Made by a program: the position numbers and the translations under genes | DNA from: an uncultured Pelagibacteraceae bacterium | GTDB lineage: Bacteria > Pseudomonadota > Alphaproteobacteria > Pelagibacterales > Pelagibacteraceae | Direction of reading: 5' to 3' | Assembly: GCA_902633515.1 (NCBI GenBank) | Contig: CACPGB010000005.1 | Location: 1-36,633 of the forward strand | Length of the DNA: 36,633 nt | Shown here: positions 1-9,121 of the stretch, in pieces | How the letters are laid out: the number at the start of each line of letters is the position of its first letter | How positions within the stretch are numbered: position 1 is the first letter of the stretch | Notes under the pieces: model-generated | Databases searched by the model: none | The model's input: the letters and a program-made list of their open reading frames with translations, nothing else | Told to the model about the DNA's origin: nothing

Positions 1-943
1 CACTTTTTTCAGCCATTAATGAGTCAAAGTCCATAGTCAAAGTCTCACACTTGTCTTTTGGTATTAACGGCATTGATGATCCACCAGGTATAACAGCTTT
101 TAAATTATCCCAGCCACCTATGACTCCTCCAGCATGTACTTCAATTAGTTCTTTTAATGGAATGTTCATCTCTTCCTCAACATTACAAGGATTATTTACG
201 TTTCCAGATATGCAAAAGATTTTAGTACCCGTATTTTTTTCTCTTCCCAAAGATGCAAACCATTTACCACCTCTTCTTAATATTGTTGGTACAACAGCTA
301 TAGTTTCCACATTATTTATTATTGTTGGGCAACCATAAAGACCGACTAATGCTGGAAAAGGAGGTTTTAATCTTGGTTGACCTTTTTTCCCCTCAATACT
401 TTCAAGTAATGCTGTCTCTTCTCCACAAATATATGCTCCAGCTCCATAGTGAATATGAATATCCAGATCCCACCCTGTGTCTGCAGCATTTTTACCTAAT
501 AGTTTTTTTTCATAAGCCTCATCAATCGCTGCTTGTAATCTTTGTCCATCTAAAAAATATTCACCTCTAATGTAGATATAGCAAACATGTGCTTGAATTG
601 CATAAGATGCAATCAAGCAACCTTCGATTAATTTATGAGGTTCAAATCTTAAAATATCTCTGTCTTTGCAAGTACCTGGCTCCGACTCGTCTCCGTTAAT
701 CACTAAATAATGTGGTCTAGAGCCTACTTCTTTAGGTGCAAAAGACCATTTCAAACCTGTTGGAAAACCTGCACCACCTCTTCCCCTGAGTTGAGAGTCT
801 TTAATTTCATTTATAATCCAGTCTCTGCCCTTGTCTGTTATTTCTTTAGTATTAACCCAATCACCTCTTTTTTGAGATGAAGTTATATCAGGTCCTAAAT
901 CGTTGTATAAATTTTGAAAAATTCTGTCTTGATCCTTAAGCAT
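1..943 (-). CDS. nuoF: NADH-quinone oxidoreductase subunit F, 3' part cut by window edge
   Basis: NuoF is the peripheral-arm subunit of respiratory complex I that binds NADH and FMN and holds iron-sulfur cluster N3. The frame reads from an ATG at 943 without a stop to base 1, giving about 314 residues. Seen directly: the FMN-site glycine motif [10 protein letters not shown] at residues 54-63, then NGDESEPG, a [16 protein letters not shown] stretch and a GGSS segment near the cut. All are typical of NuoF. The C-terminal cysteines for N3 lie outside the window. The ATG overlaps the end of nuoE by 8 bases, so the two are probably translationally coupled in the nuoABCDEF operon. Identity is near certain; only the C-terminus is missing. 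Confidence 0.95.
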   Translation of the reverse strand, partial: MLKDQDRIFQNLYNDLGPDITSSQKRGDWVNTKEITDKGRDWIINEIKDSQLRGRGGAGFPTGLKWSFAPKEVGSRPHYLVINGDESEPGTCKDRDILRFEPHKLIEGCLIASYAIQAHVCYIYIRGEYFLDGQRLQAAIDEAYEKKLLGKNAADTGWDLDIHIHYGAGAYICGEETALLESIEGKKGQPRLKPPFPALVGLYGCPTIINNVETIAVVPTILRRGGKWFASLGREKNTGTKIFCISGNVNNPCNVEEEMNIPLKELIEVHAGGVIGGWDNLKAVIPGGSSMPLIPKDKCETLTMDFDSLMAEKS

Positions 944-1544
944 TTTTTAAATCTATTAGTGTTTTTCTATTATTTTCTGGTTCATTACTTATTCTCCCTC
1001 TATAAGAACCAGGTGTTGGTTTTTCTCCATTCAGAATTTTATCCAAAATTTTTAAAGTTTTTTCTTTATCAAGATCTTCATAGTAATCATCATTAATTTG
1101 CATCATCGGAGCATTGACACATGCTCCCAGACACTCAACTTCCATCCATGAACAACTTTTATCATTTGAAAGAACTGACTCATCCTCAGAAATTTTTTCT
1201 TTACATGCTTCAACTAATCTGTATGCGCCCCTTATCATACATGGAGTTGTAGTACACACTTGAACAAAATATTTACCTACAGGTGATAAATTATACATGC
1301 TATAGAAAGTAGCAACTTCATATACTTTTATATATGGCATATCTAAAAATTTTGCGATATATTTCATTGCAGCTAAAGGTATCCAATTATCATTTTGCTT
1401 TTGAGCAATATATAATAATGCCATCACGGCACTTTGTTGTTTTCCTTCTGGATATTTGGTTACAATACTTTTTGCAGCCTCTAATGAAGAAGAGTTGAAT
1501 TCAAAATTTTCAGGTTGATTTTTTGCAGGTCTTCTTAAACTCAT
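936..1544 (-). CDS. nuoE: NADH-quinone oxidoreductase subunit E
   Basis: NuoE is the thioredoxin-fold subunit of complex I that carries the [2Fe-2S] cluster N1a next to NuoF. The 202-residue product shows the expected four ligands: C97 and C102 in VCTTTPC, and C138 and C142 in CLGAC. The helical N-terminal region and the motif [10 protein letters not shown] (around 77-86) also fit the family. The ATG overlaps the nuoD stop by 4 bases (ATGA type) and its end overlaps the nuoF start by 8 bases. Length is somewhat greater than E. coli NuoE (about 166 aa) because of an extended C-terminal tail, as is usual in alphaproteobacteria. Confidence 0.96.
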   Translation of the reverse strand: MSLRRPAKNQPENFEFNSSSLEAAKSIVTKYPEGKQQSAVMALLYIAQKQNDNWIPLAAMKYIAKFLDMPYIKVYEVATFYSMYNLSPVGKYFVQVCTTTPCMIRGAYRLVEACKEKISEDESVLSNDKSCSWMEVECLGACVNAPMMQINDDYYEDLDKEKTLKILDKILNGEKPTPGSYRGRISNEPENNRKTLIDLKNA

Positions 1545-2716
1545 CTATCGACCTCCCCAAAAACTATATCCAGTGAACCAAGAACAGCAGGTACATCTGC
1601 TAACATATGACCCTTAATTAAATAGTCCATTGATTGTAAATGCGAAAATCCTGGCGCTCTAATCTTGCACTTGTAAGGTTTATTTGATCCATCTGAGATT
1701 AAATAAACACCAAATTCTCCTTTAGGTGCTTCTACAGCGGTGTAAATTTCATCTTTTGGCACACGATATCCCTCAGTAAATAATTTAAAGTGATGTATCA
1801 ACGCTTCCATAGATTGTTTTATTTCTGCTTTAGATGGTGGAGATATTTTTCCATCAAAAGTTTTGATTGGACCTTTTTCCATCCTCGCTAAACATTGTTT
1901 TATAATTGATACACTTTCCTTCATTTCCTCTATTCTACATAAATATCGATCATAACAATCACCATTTTTACCTATCGGAATTTTAAATTCTAATTGATCA
2001 TAACAATCGTATGGTTGAGATTTTCTTAAATCCCATGGAACCCCTGAGCCTCTAATCATTACACCACTAAAGGAGTAGTCTAATGCATCATCTTTGGTAA
2101 CTAAACCTATATCAACGTTTCTCTGCTTAAATATTCTATTATCGGTTAAAAGATTCTCAAGATCATTTATTATTTTTGGAAAAGTTTCACAAAATTTCGC
2201 TATATCGTTTTCTAAACCAGCGGGTAAATCTTGATGAACTCCACCAGCTCTGAAATAATTTGCGTGTAATCTTGATCCAGATGCTCGTTCGTAAAAAGTC
2301 ATCAATGTCTCCCTTTCCTCAAAACCCCATAATGATGGTGTTAAGGCACCTACATCTAAAGCTTGAGTAGTAACATTTAATATATGGCTTAATATTCTTC
2401 CGATTTCACAAAACATAACTCTTATATATTGCGCTCTTATTGGAACATCGATATCTAGAATTTTCTCTATAGCTAAAGCAAAAGCATGTTCTTGGTTCAT
2501 GGGAGCAACATAATCAAGTCGATCAAAATATGGGACAGCTTGCATATATGTTTTATTTTCAATTAATTTTTCTGTTCCTCGATGTAACAATCCAATATGG
2601 GGGTCTGCTTTTTCTACAACCTCACCATCCAGCTCAAGAATAAGCCTTAATACACCATGGGCAGCAGGATGCTGTGGCCCAAAATTTAAATTTAGATTTT
2701 TAATTTTTTTTGTCAT
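1541..2716 (-). CDS. nuoD: NADH-quinone oxidoreductase subunit D
   Basis: NuoD (49-kDa type) is the complex I subunit that, with NuoB, forms the quinone-binding pocket. The 391-residue product starts with the family hallmark [16 protein letters not shown] at residues 9-24 and retains [12 protein letters not shown], the [11 protein letters not shown] block and the C-terminal [10 protein letters not shown]. It is a stand-alone NuoD, not the NuoCD fusion of enterobacteria. Its start lies inside the nuoC 3' end (17-base overlap), and its stop overlaps the nuoE start. No residue oddities were noticed. Confidence 0.97.
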   Translation of the reverse strand: MTKKIKNLNLNFGPQHPAAHGVLRLILELDGEVVEKADPHIGLLHRGTEKLIENKTYMQAVPYFDRLDYVAPMNQEHAFALAIEKILDIDVPIRAQYIRVMFCEIGRILSHILNVTTQALDVGALTPSLWGFEERETLMTFYERASGSRLHANYFRAGGVHQDLPAGLENDIAKFCETFPKIINDLENLLTDNRIFKQRNVDIGLVTKDDALDYSFSGVMIRGSGVPWDLRKSQPYDCYDQLEFKIPIGKNGDCYDRYLCRIEEMKESVSIIKQCLARMEKGPIKTFDGKISPPSKAEIKQSMEALIHHFKLFTEGYRVPKDEIYTAVEAPKGEFGVYLISDGSNKPYKCKIRAPGFSHLQSMDYLIKGHMLADVPAVLGSLDIVFGEVDR

Positions 2717-3305
2717 TAGTTTCCGATAATTCTTTTATATATTTTGTTCCTTCCCAAGGACTTTCATAATCAAAATTTCTATAATTTTGCTCTAACTTTA
2801 CAGGCTCACTGATAACTTTTTTTTTCTCTTCGCTATACCTAACTTCTGAGTGACCAGTCAAAGGAAAATCTTTTCTTAATGGGTGACCTTCAAAACCATA
2901 ATCAGTCAAGATTCTTCTTAAATCAGGATGATCTTTAAAATTTACACCATACATGTCAAAAACTTCTCTTTCCATCCAATTGGCTGATGGAAATACTGAT
3001 GTTAAAGAAGAGATAAGCTCATTTTCATTGATAAAATAACTTAGGATCATTCTATGATTAAACTCGTGACTTAAGAATAAATACACAATCTTAAATCTTT
3101 GTGTTTCTTCAGGATAATCTACAACAGTAATATCAATAAGTTGTCTAAACTTCATATCTTTGTTTGTTTTCATAAATAAGGCAACTTCAATTAAATCTTC
3201 TTTATCAATTTCAACAAAAATTTGATCATGATTGATAGAAGTCTTATTAATTTTTGTTGTAAGTTCAGAATTTATCTTTTTCTCTAAATCAGTTAAATTA
3301 TTCAT
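2700..3305 (-). CDS. nuoC: NADH-quinone oxidoreductase subunit C
   Basis: NuoC (30-kDa type) is a structural subunit of the complex I peripheral arm contacting NuoD and NuoB. The 201-residue product has the family signature at residues 110-150: [11 protein letters not shown] followed by [20 protein letters not shown]. It follows nuoB with a single base between them and overlaps nuoD by 17 bases, so the genes must be co-transcribed. The C-terminus is acidic and lysine-rich, as is common for the family. The ATG start is the first in frame and gives normal length. Confidence 0.96.
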   Translation of the reverse strand: MNNLTDLEKKINSELTTKINKTSINHDQIFVEIDKEDLIEVALFMKTNKDMKFRQLIDITVVDYPEETQRFKIVYLFLSHEFNHRMILSYFINENELISSLTSVFPSANWMEREVFDMYGVNFKDHPDLRRILTDYGFEGHPLRKDFPLTGHSEVRYSEEKKKVISEPVKLEQNYRNFDYESPWEGTKYIKELSETNDKKN

Positions 3306-3306
3306 T

Positions 3307-3822
3307 TTATCTATTAAAAGATCCCTTATTTCTAATTTTTTTTTGCAATTGCATTATCCCATATAACAATGCCTCAGCTGAAGGTGGACAACCTGGTACA
3401 TAAATATCAACAGGCACTATACGATCACAACCTCTTACAACAGAATATGAATAATGATAATAACCTCCTCCATTGGCGCAACTCCCCATTGATATAACAT
3501 ACCTTGGTTCTGGCATTTGGTCATAAACTTTTCTTAATGCAGGTGCCATTTTGTTTGTTAAAGTGCCTGCAACGATCATAACATCAGATTGTCTAGGTGA
3601 CCCTCTTGGGGCAGCGCCAAACCTTTCAAGATCATATCTTGGCATAGCTGTTTGCATCATTTCAACAGCACAGCAAGCAAGTCCAAAAGTCATCCAATGC
3701 AAAGACCCAGATCTTGACCAATTTACCAAATTTTCTAGTGATGTCGTAATAAACCCATTCTTGCCAAAATCTTCTGCGAGTTGTTTAAATTCTTCAGGTA
3801 CTTGATCTAATTTATTGTTCAT
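3307..3822 (-). CDS. nuoB: NADH-quinone oxidoreductase subunit B
   Basis: NuoB (PSST type) holds the terminal [4Fe-4S] cluster N2 that passes electrons to quinone. Seen in the 171-residue product: the tandem C50-C51 in [12 protein letters not shown]115 in [10 protein letters not shown] and C145 in [11 protein letters not shown], the four N2 ligands. A longer frame begins at 3864, but that start lies inside nuoA and adds 14 residues unlike the family. I chose the ATG at 3822, which begins MNNKLDQ and is preceded by GGAAT about 12 bases upstream within the nuoA tail. It is followed by nuoC after one base. Confidence 0.95.
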   Translation of the reverse strand: MNNKLDQVPEEFKQLAEDFGKNGFITTSLENLVNWSRSGSLHWMTFGLACCAVEMMQTAMPRYDLERFGAAPRGSPRQSDVMIVAGTLTNKMAPALRKVYDQMPEPRYVISMGSCANGGGYYHYSYSVVRGCDRIVPVDIYVPGCPPSAEALLYGIMQLQKKIRNKGSFNR

Positions 3823-3833
3823 TAAAAAAAATT

Positions 3834-4202
3834 TTATTCCCAGTCTAATGCACCTTTTTTCCATTCATAAATAAATCCAATTGTAAGTATGAATAAAAAA
3901 ATCATCATTGACGTAAAACCTAAGACTCCAATATTTCCTAAAGATATTGCCCACGGAAATAAAAACGCAATTTCAAGATCAAAAATAATAAATAATATTG
4001 CAACCAAATAGAACCTTACATCAAATTCCATTCTCGAGTCTTGAAATGGCTCAAATCCACACTCGTAAGCTGATAACTTTTCTGGATCTGGATTTTTTGG
4101 TGATAAGATAAAATTGACTACCACAAATGCACAACTTAGCCCCAATGCTATAATTAAAAATAATATTATAGGTAAGTAATCTTTTAAAAATTCCGCAGTC
4201 AT
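3834..4202 (-). CDS. nuoA: NADH-quinone oxidoreductase subunit A
   Basis: NuoA is a small three-helix membrane subunit at the junction of the two arms of complex I. The 122-residue product has three hydrophobic segments (about 10-33, 64-86 and 92-112). It has the conserved loop [17 protein letters not shown], with the cysteine known to respond to active/deactive state in the family, and [11 protein letters not shown] in the second helix. It is the first gene of the nuo run seen here. It lies 106 bases downstream of tRNA-Asp on the same strand, and I cannot place a convincing separate promoter, so read-through from the tRNA unit is possible. Confidence 0.96.
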   Translation of the reverse strand: MTAEFLKDYLPIILFLIIALGLSCAFVVVNFILSPKNPDPEKLSAYECGFEPFQDSRMEFDVRFYLVAILFIIFDLEIAFLFPWAISLGNIGVLGFTSMMIFLFILTIGFIYEWKKGALDWE

Positions 4203-4276
4203 GATGGAATATATATCATTTTTTGTGGGCAGATGAAGTGGTGTTAGGTCACATTATTCAAAATATACACCTCAAT

Positions 4277-4291
4277 TGATAACAATTATCA
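4277..4291. promoter_or_regulatory. Inverted repeat between tRNA-Asp and nuoA
   Basis: TGATAA-CAA-TTATCA is a perfect 6+3+6 dyad about 75 bases upstream of the nuoA start and 18 bases past the tRNA-Asp 3' end. It could be an operator or a weak hairpin; there is no following T-run, so it is not a normal intrinsic terminator. The factor is unknown, and in an A+T-rich genome such a dyad may be chance. Confidence 0.3.
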
Positions 4292-4308
4292 GCTGTAAAC
4301 TAAGGAAG

Positions 4309-4385
4309 TGGCGGGAGTGAAGGGACTCGAACCCTCGACCTATCGCGTGACAGGCGATCGCTCTAACCAACTGAGCTACACCCCC
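4309..4385 (-). tRNA. tRNA-Asp (anticodon GTC)
   Basis: Read on the minus strand this folds as a full cloverleaf of 77 nt, including an encoded CCA. The acceptor GGGGGTG pairs with CACTCCC (one G-U), the D arm is TAGCTCAGTTGG, the anticodon loop CTGTCAC gives GTC, and the T loop is GTTCGAGTC. Discriminator is G, as expected for Asp. It lies 14 bases downstream of tRNA-Val and is probably processed from the same transcript. Confidence 0.97.
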
Positions 4386-4399
4386 ACTTTTAATTCATT

Positions 4400-4475
4400 T
4401 GGTGGGCAGTAAAGGACTCGAACCTTTGACCCCCTCGGTGTAAACGAGATGCTCTACCAACTGAGCTAACCGCCC
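4400..4475 (-). tRNA. tRNA-Val (anticodon TAC)
   Basis: Minus-strand cloverleaf of 76 nt with encoded CCA. Acceptor GGGCGGT pairs with ACTGCCC, the D arm is TAGCTCAGTTGG, the anticodon stem is TCTCG/CGAGG with loop TTTACAC giving TAC (Val), and the T arm contains GGTTCGAGTCC. It is the first tRNA of a Val-Asp pair directly downstream of a good promoter. Confidence 0.96.
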
Positions 4476-4490
4476 ATAACCAAAATAGTG

Positions 4491-4518
4491 GTTATATCTT
4501 TTAGTAAAATAACGTCAA
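4491..4518 (-). promoter_or_regulatory. Sigma70-like promoter for tRNA-Val/tRNA-Asp
   Basis: On the minus strand TTGACG (4513-4518) and TATAAC (4491-4496) are 16 bases apart, each matching consensus at 5 of 6. The expected start near 4484 is about 9 bases before tRNA-Val. A dyad ATAACC/GGTTAT (4476-4481 and 4490-4495) overlaps the -10 box. The unit may read on into nuoA. Confidence 0.6.
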
Positions 4519-4552
4519 GATTTATTACTTGTTATAAATATTAGAAAATCTT

Positions 4553-4672
4553 TTAAAATCCACCTCTCCAATTATTTTTGGAGTTAAAATTCTGTTCCTC
4601 TATTTTAGAAGTGGGTCGTATTAAATAAAAAATTACAAAAACGACACATAGTAAAATTATTAATAATTCCAT
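4553..4672 (-). CDS. 39-aa single-span membrane peptide downstream of lon
   Basis: A short frame not recognised as any family. It reads MELLIILLCVVFVIFYLI, one strong transmembrane segment (about residues 2-18). A short polar tail follows, ending in NNWRGGF. The ATG lies 8 bases after the lon stop on the same strand, so it is placed as the last gene of the tig-clpPX-lon run. The clear split into a hydrophobic helix and polar tail and the tight spacing argue that it is real; no start-site ribosome binding sequence stands out. Function is unknown. A link to Lon, such as a substrate or membrane adaptor, is only suggested by position. Confidence 0.5.
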   Translation of the reverse strand: MELLIILLCVVFVIFYLIRPTSKIEEQNFNSKNNWRGGF

Positions 4673-4680
4673 TGATATTT

Positions 4681-7059
4681 TTATTGAATACTTGCTTGAG
4701 ATTTGTCATCTTTTTTTGACATATCAACCTCAACCCATTCAGTTTTTTTAAGTTCTTTAGTTAAAGCAATTTTTAAAACCTCATCAGCGTTTTCTACAGA
4801 TGTAATTTTTATATCATCAATTATTTTTTTCGGCATATCCACAAGATCTTTTTCATTTTCTTTTGGTATAAGCACTTGTTTGATGCCTGCTCTGTGAGCA
4901 GCTAATAATTTTTCTTTTAGACCGCCTATTTGTAAAACCTGACCTGTTAAAGTTACTTCACCTGTCATTGCTAAATCTTTTCTAACTGGAATATTTGTAA
5001 TTGATGATACAATCGAAGTTACCATTGCTATACCGGCAGAAGGACCATCCTTGGGAGTTGCTCCTTCAGGAACATGTATATGAAAATCCTTCTTTTCAAA
5101 AAGTGGGGGTATAATTCCATATTCTAAACATTTAGATCTTACAAATGATTTAGCGGCTTTAACAGACTCTTGCATTACATCTCCTAGTTTACCAGTAATC
5201 TGCATTCTGCCCTTACCCGGCATAGTGACTGTCTCAATCTTTAATATTTCTCCACCATACTCTGTCCAAGCTAGACCAGTTACAATACCAATCTTATCAT
5301 TTATCTCTAATTCACCAAATTTATGTTTGGGGACTCCAAGAAAATCAGATAAATTTTTTGTATCTACTTTTACTTCTTTCTCTTCACCAGCAACAACTTT
5401 TTTTACTACCTTTCTTGCAACTTTTGATATTTCCCTTTCAAGATTTCTAACGCCAGACTCTCGCGTATATCTTCTTATAATTTCCTTAATTATATCATCA
5501 CCAACTTTCATCTCATTCTCCTTTACACCATTATCTTTGATTTGTTTTGGGAGAAGGAATTTATTAGCAATATTAATTTTTTCATCTTCAGTGTAACCAG
5601 CCAACCTTATTACTTCCATTCTATCTAATAAAGGCGGCAAAATATTTAAAGTATTAGCTGTTGTTACAAACATTACATCAGATAAATCATAGTCAACCTC
5701 AAGATAATGGTCATTGAATGTAGTATTCTGCTCCGGATCCAATGCTTCTAATAAAGCTGATGACGGGTCTCCTCGATAATCATTTCCAATTTTATCAATT
5801 TCATCCAATAAAATTAAAGGATTTTTTGTTCCTGCTTTTTTCATCATTTGAATAATCTTACCAGGTAATGATCCTATATATGTTCTTCTATGGCCTCTAA
5901 TTTCTGCTTCATCTCTCATTCCACCAACTGACATTCTTACAAATTCTCTGTTAGTAGCTTTTGCAATAGATTTACCAAGAGATGTTTTACCAACTCCAGG
6001 AGGGCCAACTAAGCACAAAATAGGTCCTTTAATTTTTTCCATTCTCTTTTGAACAGCTAAGAATTCAATTATTCTCTCTTTTATCTTTTCCAATCCAAAA
6101 TGGTCTTTATCTAGAACATTTAAGGCTTTCGATAGATCTATATCAACTTCACTTTTTTTATGCCATGGTAGTTCTGTCATCCAATCTAAATAATTTCTTA
6201 CGACTGTCGCTTCAGCTGACATTGGGCTCATATTTTTTAATTTCTTAAGTTCTTGCAAACATTTTTTTTCAACATCTTTAGGCATCCTAGACTTAATTAT
6301 TGCTTTATTTAAACTGGTGCTTTCATCTTTTCCATCCTCAATCTCACCTAATTCTTTTTGAATAGCTTTTAATTGTTCATTTAAATAATATTCTCTTTGA
6401 GTTTTCTCCATTTGCGTTTTAACTCTTCCACGTATTCTTTTTTCAACACCAATAATGCTTGTTTCATTTTCCATTATTTTAATTATTGCGTTTAATCTTT
6501 TCTTAACGTCTAAAGTTTCGAAAATTTGCTGTTTTTCTGAAATAGTTGCTGTTATATGGGAGGCAATGTTATCTGCAATTTGAGATGGATCTTTCAATTG
6601 TTTTATAGAATTAATAGTTTCATTAGAAATTTTTTTATTTATAGATGTTAATTTTTCTAACCTTCTAAGAGCTGTTGCCGCAAGAGGATACAAATCTTCA
6701 TCTTTGGTAAGAATGTCGTTATTATGAGTGAATTCGCAACTTATGAATTTATCATTATCCTTAAAATCCAAAATCTTAACTCTTTTATTTCCCTCTACCA
6801 AAACTTTTACAGTCCCATCTGGTAATTTTAGAAGCTGAAGTATACTCCCTTCACAACCATACATAAAAATATCTGTTTTTTTGGGATCATCAATTTCAGA
6901 ATTTTTTTGGGTAACCAAAATTATTTTTTTATCTTTTTTCATTACCTCATTTAGAGCAGTTATAGATTTGTCTCTACCTACAAAAAGTGGAATGACCATA
7001 CTAGGAAAAACCACGATGTCTCTTAGTGGCAGTAAAGGTAATGATATTTTAACATCCAT
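4681..7059 (-). CDS. lon: ATP-dependent Lon protease
   Basis: Lon is a cytoplasmic AAA+ serine protease that degrades misfolded and short-lived regulatory proteins. The 792-residue product has the LonA layout: N-terminal substrate domain beginning LPLLPLRDIVVFPSMV, AAA+ module with Walker A GPPGVGKT at 352-359 and Walker B ILLDEIDK near 416-423, and the protease domain with the Ser-Lys dyad at S674 (DGPSAGIAM) and K717 (GGLKEK). Length matches E. coli Lon (784). It follows clpX after 60 bases. The C-terminus ends in a short charged tail. No defects seen. Confidence 0.98.
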   Translation of the reverse strand: MDVKISLPLLPLRDIVVFPSMVIPLFVGRDKSITALNEVMKKDKKIILVTQKNSEIDDPKKTDIFMYGCEGSILQLLKLPDGTVKVLVEGNKRVKILDFKDNDKFISCEFTHNNDILTKDEDLYPLAATALRRLEKLTSINKKISNETINSIKQLKDPSQIADNIASHITATISEKQQIFETLDVKKRLNAIIKIMENETSIIGVEKRIRGRVKTQMEKTQREYYLNEQLKAIQKELGEIEDGKDESTSLNKAIIKSRMPKDVEKKCLQELKKLKNMSPMSAEATVVRNYLDWMTELPWHKKSEVDIDLSKALNVLDKDHFGLEKIKERIIEFLAVQKRMEKIKGPILCLVGPPGVGKTSLGKSIAKATNREFVRMSVGGMRDEAEIRGHRRTYIGSLPGKIIQMMKKAGTKNPLILLDEIDKIGNDYRGDPSSALLEALDPEQNTTFNDHYLEVDYDLSDVMFVTTANTLNILPPLLDRMEVIRLAGYTEDEKINIANKFLLPKQIKDNGVKENEMKVGDDIIKEIIRRYTRESGVRNLEREISKVARKVVKKVVAGEEKEVKVDTKNLSDFLGVPKHKFGELEINDKIGIVTGLAWTEYGGEILKIETVTMPGKGRMQITGKLGDVMQESVKAAKSFVRSKCLEYGIIPPLFEKKDFHIHVPEGATPKDGPSAGIAMVTSIVSSITNIPVRKDLAMTGEVTLTGQVLQIGGLKEKLLAAHRAGIKQVLIPKENEKDLVDMPKKIIDDIKITSVENADEVLKIALTKELKKTEWVEVDMSKKDDKSQASIQ

Positions 7060-7064
7060 AAGAA

Positions 7065-7093
7065 GAATATGGATATTATAAATTATATTGCAA
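7065..7093 (-). promoter_or_regulatory. Possible heat-shock-type promoter before lon
   Basis: On the minus strand TTGCAA (7088-7093) and CCATATTC (7065-7072) are 15 bases apart. This resembles the general sigma32 pattern CTTGAA...CCCATnT, and lon genes are commonly heat-shock controlled. The predicted start would fall at or very near the lon ATG, so this is a weak call. TATAAT at 7075-7080 is also present but has no good -35 partner. Confidence 0.25.
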
Positions 7094-7119
7094 TACCTTT
7101 TTTTTATTTATTAGGGATA

Positions 7120-8388
7120 TTACGCCGCTGAAGTCTTATTTGTTTTAGATTTATCGTCTGATTCTGAATGGACTATTATTGGTTGTGAATGTCCTTTAAC
7201 GGAAGCAGCATCAACTATGACCTCTTTAATATTGTCTTGACTTGGTAAATCATACATCGTCCTAAGCAAAATATTCTCCAAAATTGATCGCAAACCTCGT
7301 GCTCCAGTTTTTTTTCTAATTGCCTTTAGGGCAATTTCCTTCAACGCACTCTCTTTGAAACTTAGTTTAGCACCATCTAGTTTAAATAATTCTTGATATT
7401 GTTTTGTTAAAGAATTTTTTGGTTCTTGTAATATCTTAATTAAAGATTTTTCATCTAAGTCATCTAGAGTAGCAATCATTGGTAATCTACCAATGAATTC
7501 TGGAATAAGCCCATATCGCAATAAATCCTCTGGTTCCAATCCTTTCATCCATTCACCAGTCTTTTTATCTTGAGTATTCTTAACGTCAGCACCAAAACCA
7601 ATTGAAGTTCCCTTATCTCTTTGTGATATAATTTTATCTAATCCTGCAAACGCACCACCACAAATAAATAATATATTTGTTGTATCAACTTGTAAAAATT
7701 CCTGCTGAGGATGTTTTCTTCCACCCTGTGGTGGAACACTTGCTATAGTTCCTTCCATAATTTTTAATAAAGCTTGTTGAACTCCCTCTCCTGAAACATC
7801 TCTAGTAATCGATGGGTTTTCTGATTTCCTACTTATTTTATCAACCTCGTCTATGTAAACTATTCCTCGTTGAGCTTTTTCAACATTATAATCTGCTGCT
7901 TGTAATAACTTTAAAATAATATTCTCAACATCCTCACCCACATATCCTGCCTCGGTTAAAGTTGTTGCATCGGCCATCGTAAATGGAACATCTAAAATTC
8001 TTGCAAGTGTTTGTGCTAATAAAGTTTTTCCACATCCAGTGGGGCCAACTAGAAGGATATTTGATTTCGCAAGTTCTACATTTTTACTTGTTTTATTTTC
8101 ATAATTAAGTCTTTTATAATGATTATGAACTGCGACAGATAAAACTTTTTTTGCATGTGATTGTCCTATTACATAATCATCTAAAACTGAACAAATCTCT
8201 TTTGGTGAAGGTAGGCCATCTTGATGTTTTACAAAAGTATCTTTACTCTCTTCTTTGATGATATCCATACAAAGTTCAACACACTCATCGCAGATAAAAA
8301 CAGTTGGACCAGCTATAAGCTTTCTTACTTCGTGTTGACTCTTTCCGCAGAAAGAACAATATAAAATATTTTTGTTATTTGCATTCAT
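7120..8388 (-). CDS. clpX: ATP-dependent Clp protease ATP-binding subunit ClpX
   Basis: ClpX is the hexameric AAA+ unfoldase that feeds tagged proteins to ClpP. The 422-residue product has the N-terminal zinc-binding domain (C11, C14, C33, C36), Walker A GPTGCGKT at 115-122, the pore loop GYVG at 148-151 and Walker [10 protein letters not shown] near 176-184. An IGF-type loop for docking on ClpP is replaced by IGFGADV near 280. Length is that of E. coli ClpX (424). It sits between clpP (89 bases upstream) and lon (60 bases downstream), the usual order tig-clpP-clpX-lon. Confidence 0.98.
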   Translation of the reverse strand: MNANNKNILYCSFCGKSQHEVRKLIAGPTVFICDECVELCMDIIKEESKDTFVKHQDGLPSPKEICSVLDDYVIGQSHAKKVLSVAVHNHYKRLNYENKTSKNVELAKSNILLVGPTGCGKTLLAQTLARILDVPFTMADATTLTEAGYVGEDVENIILKLLQAADYNVEKAQRGIVYIDEVDKISRKSENPSITRDVSGEGVQQALLKIMEGTIASVPPQGGRKHPQQEFLQVDTTNILFICGGAFAGLDKIISQRDKGTSIGFGADVKNTQDKKTGEWMKGLEPEDLLRYGLIPEFIGRLPMIATLDDLDEKSLIKILQEPKNSLTKQYQELFKLDGAKLSFKESALKEIALKAIRKKTGARGLRSILENILLRTMYDLPSQDNIKEVIVDAASVKGHSQPIIVHSESDDKSKTNKTSAA

Positions 8389-8419
8389 ATTATTTATAAC
8401 GAATCAGTAAATTTATCTT

Positions 8420-8445
8420 ATTATAAGAGACTTATATTAATCAAG
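8420..8445 (-). promoter_or_regulatory. Candidate promoter before clpX
   Basis: In the 89-base clpP-clpX gap, minus-strand CTTGAT (8440-8445) and CTTATAAT (8420-8427) are 12 bases apart. The -10 contains a perfect TATAAT. CTTG followed by C-Y-T-A-T loosely resembles alphaproteobacterial sigma32 promoters, but the match is partial. A TTGACA at 8461-8466 is also present without a good partner box. Confidence 0.3.
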
Positions 8446-8477
8446 TTTCTAATAAATTGATGTCAATATCTTGTGTA

Positions 8478-9089
8478 TTAAGATCTTTTTTCTACCACTT
8501 CATCTATTAAACCAAATGACTTAGCTGCATCAGCTGTCATGAAATTATCTCTCTCTAAAGCAGATTTTATTTCATCAACTGACTTACCAGTATGTTTAGA
8601 ATAAATTTCATTTAATCTTTTTTTTAGAGACAAAACTTCATTAGCATGTATCTCTATATCAGTTGCTTGTCCCTGAAAACCTGCTGATGGTTGATGAACC
8701 ATTATCCTTGAATTTGGTAATGAAAATCTTTTACCTTTTTTTCCTGCTGAAAGTAAAAATGATCCCATTGATGCTGCTTGTCCAATGCATAAAGTAGAAA
8801 TATCAGGCTTAACATATTGCATAGTATCGTAAATACCAAGGCCAGCTGTTACAAGGCCTCCTGGGCTGTTTATATATAAATAAATTTCTTTTTTTGGATC
8901 TTCTGCCTCTAAAAATAAAAGTTGAGCAGTAACTAATGAAGCAACATTGTCATTAATTTGGCCTGTTAAAAAAATTATTCTCTCTTTTAACAGTCTTGAG
9001 TAAATATCATAAGCTCTTTCTCCTTTGCTTGATTGTTCAACAACCATAGGAACTAAAGTGTTCATATGTTCTGATATTTTATTTGTCAT
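8478..9089 (-). CDS. clpP: ATP-dependent Clp protease proteolytic subunit ClpP
   Basis: ClpP forms the tetradecameric serine-protease barrel that works with ClpX. In the 203-residue product the catalytic triad is visible: S107 in GQAASMGS, H132 in [10 protein letters not shown] and D181 in ERDNFM. The INSPGG oxyanion-region motif is at 74-79. An N-terminal stretch of about 12 residues before VPMVVEQ probably corresponds to the processed propeptide. It lies 32 bases after tig and 89 before clpX on the same strand. Confidence 0.98.
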   Translation of the reverse strand: MTNKISEHMNTLVPMVVEQSSKGERAYDIYSRLLKERIIFLTGQINDNVASLVTAQLLFLEAEDPKKEIYLYINSPGGLVTAGLGIYDTMQYVKPDISTLCIGQAASMGSFLLSAGKKGKRFSLPNSRIMVHQPSAGFQGQATDIEIHANEVLSLKKRLNEIYSKHTGKSVDEIKSALERDNFMTADAAKSFGLIDEVVEKRS

Positions 9090-9121
9090 AAACTGATTCG
9101 TTTTACTTATACAACTTGAGA

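Noticed and set aside
3823-3864. Upstream in-frame start for nuoB at 3864
   Set aside because: It lies within nuoA and adds 14 residues unlike NuoB; ATG at 3822 is better.
4309-4475. tRNA pair as an integration site for a mobile element
   Set aside because: No repeated tRNA 3' end fragment, integrase or foreign gene was found next to it.
5225-5596. 123-aa plus-strand frame opposite lon
   Set aside because: Fully antisense to conserved lon AAA+ coding sequence; Ser/Phe-rich composition is that of a shadow of Lys/Glu codons.
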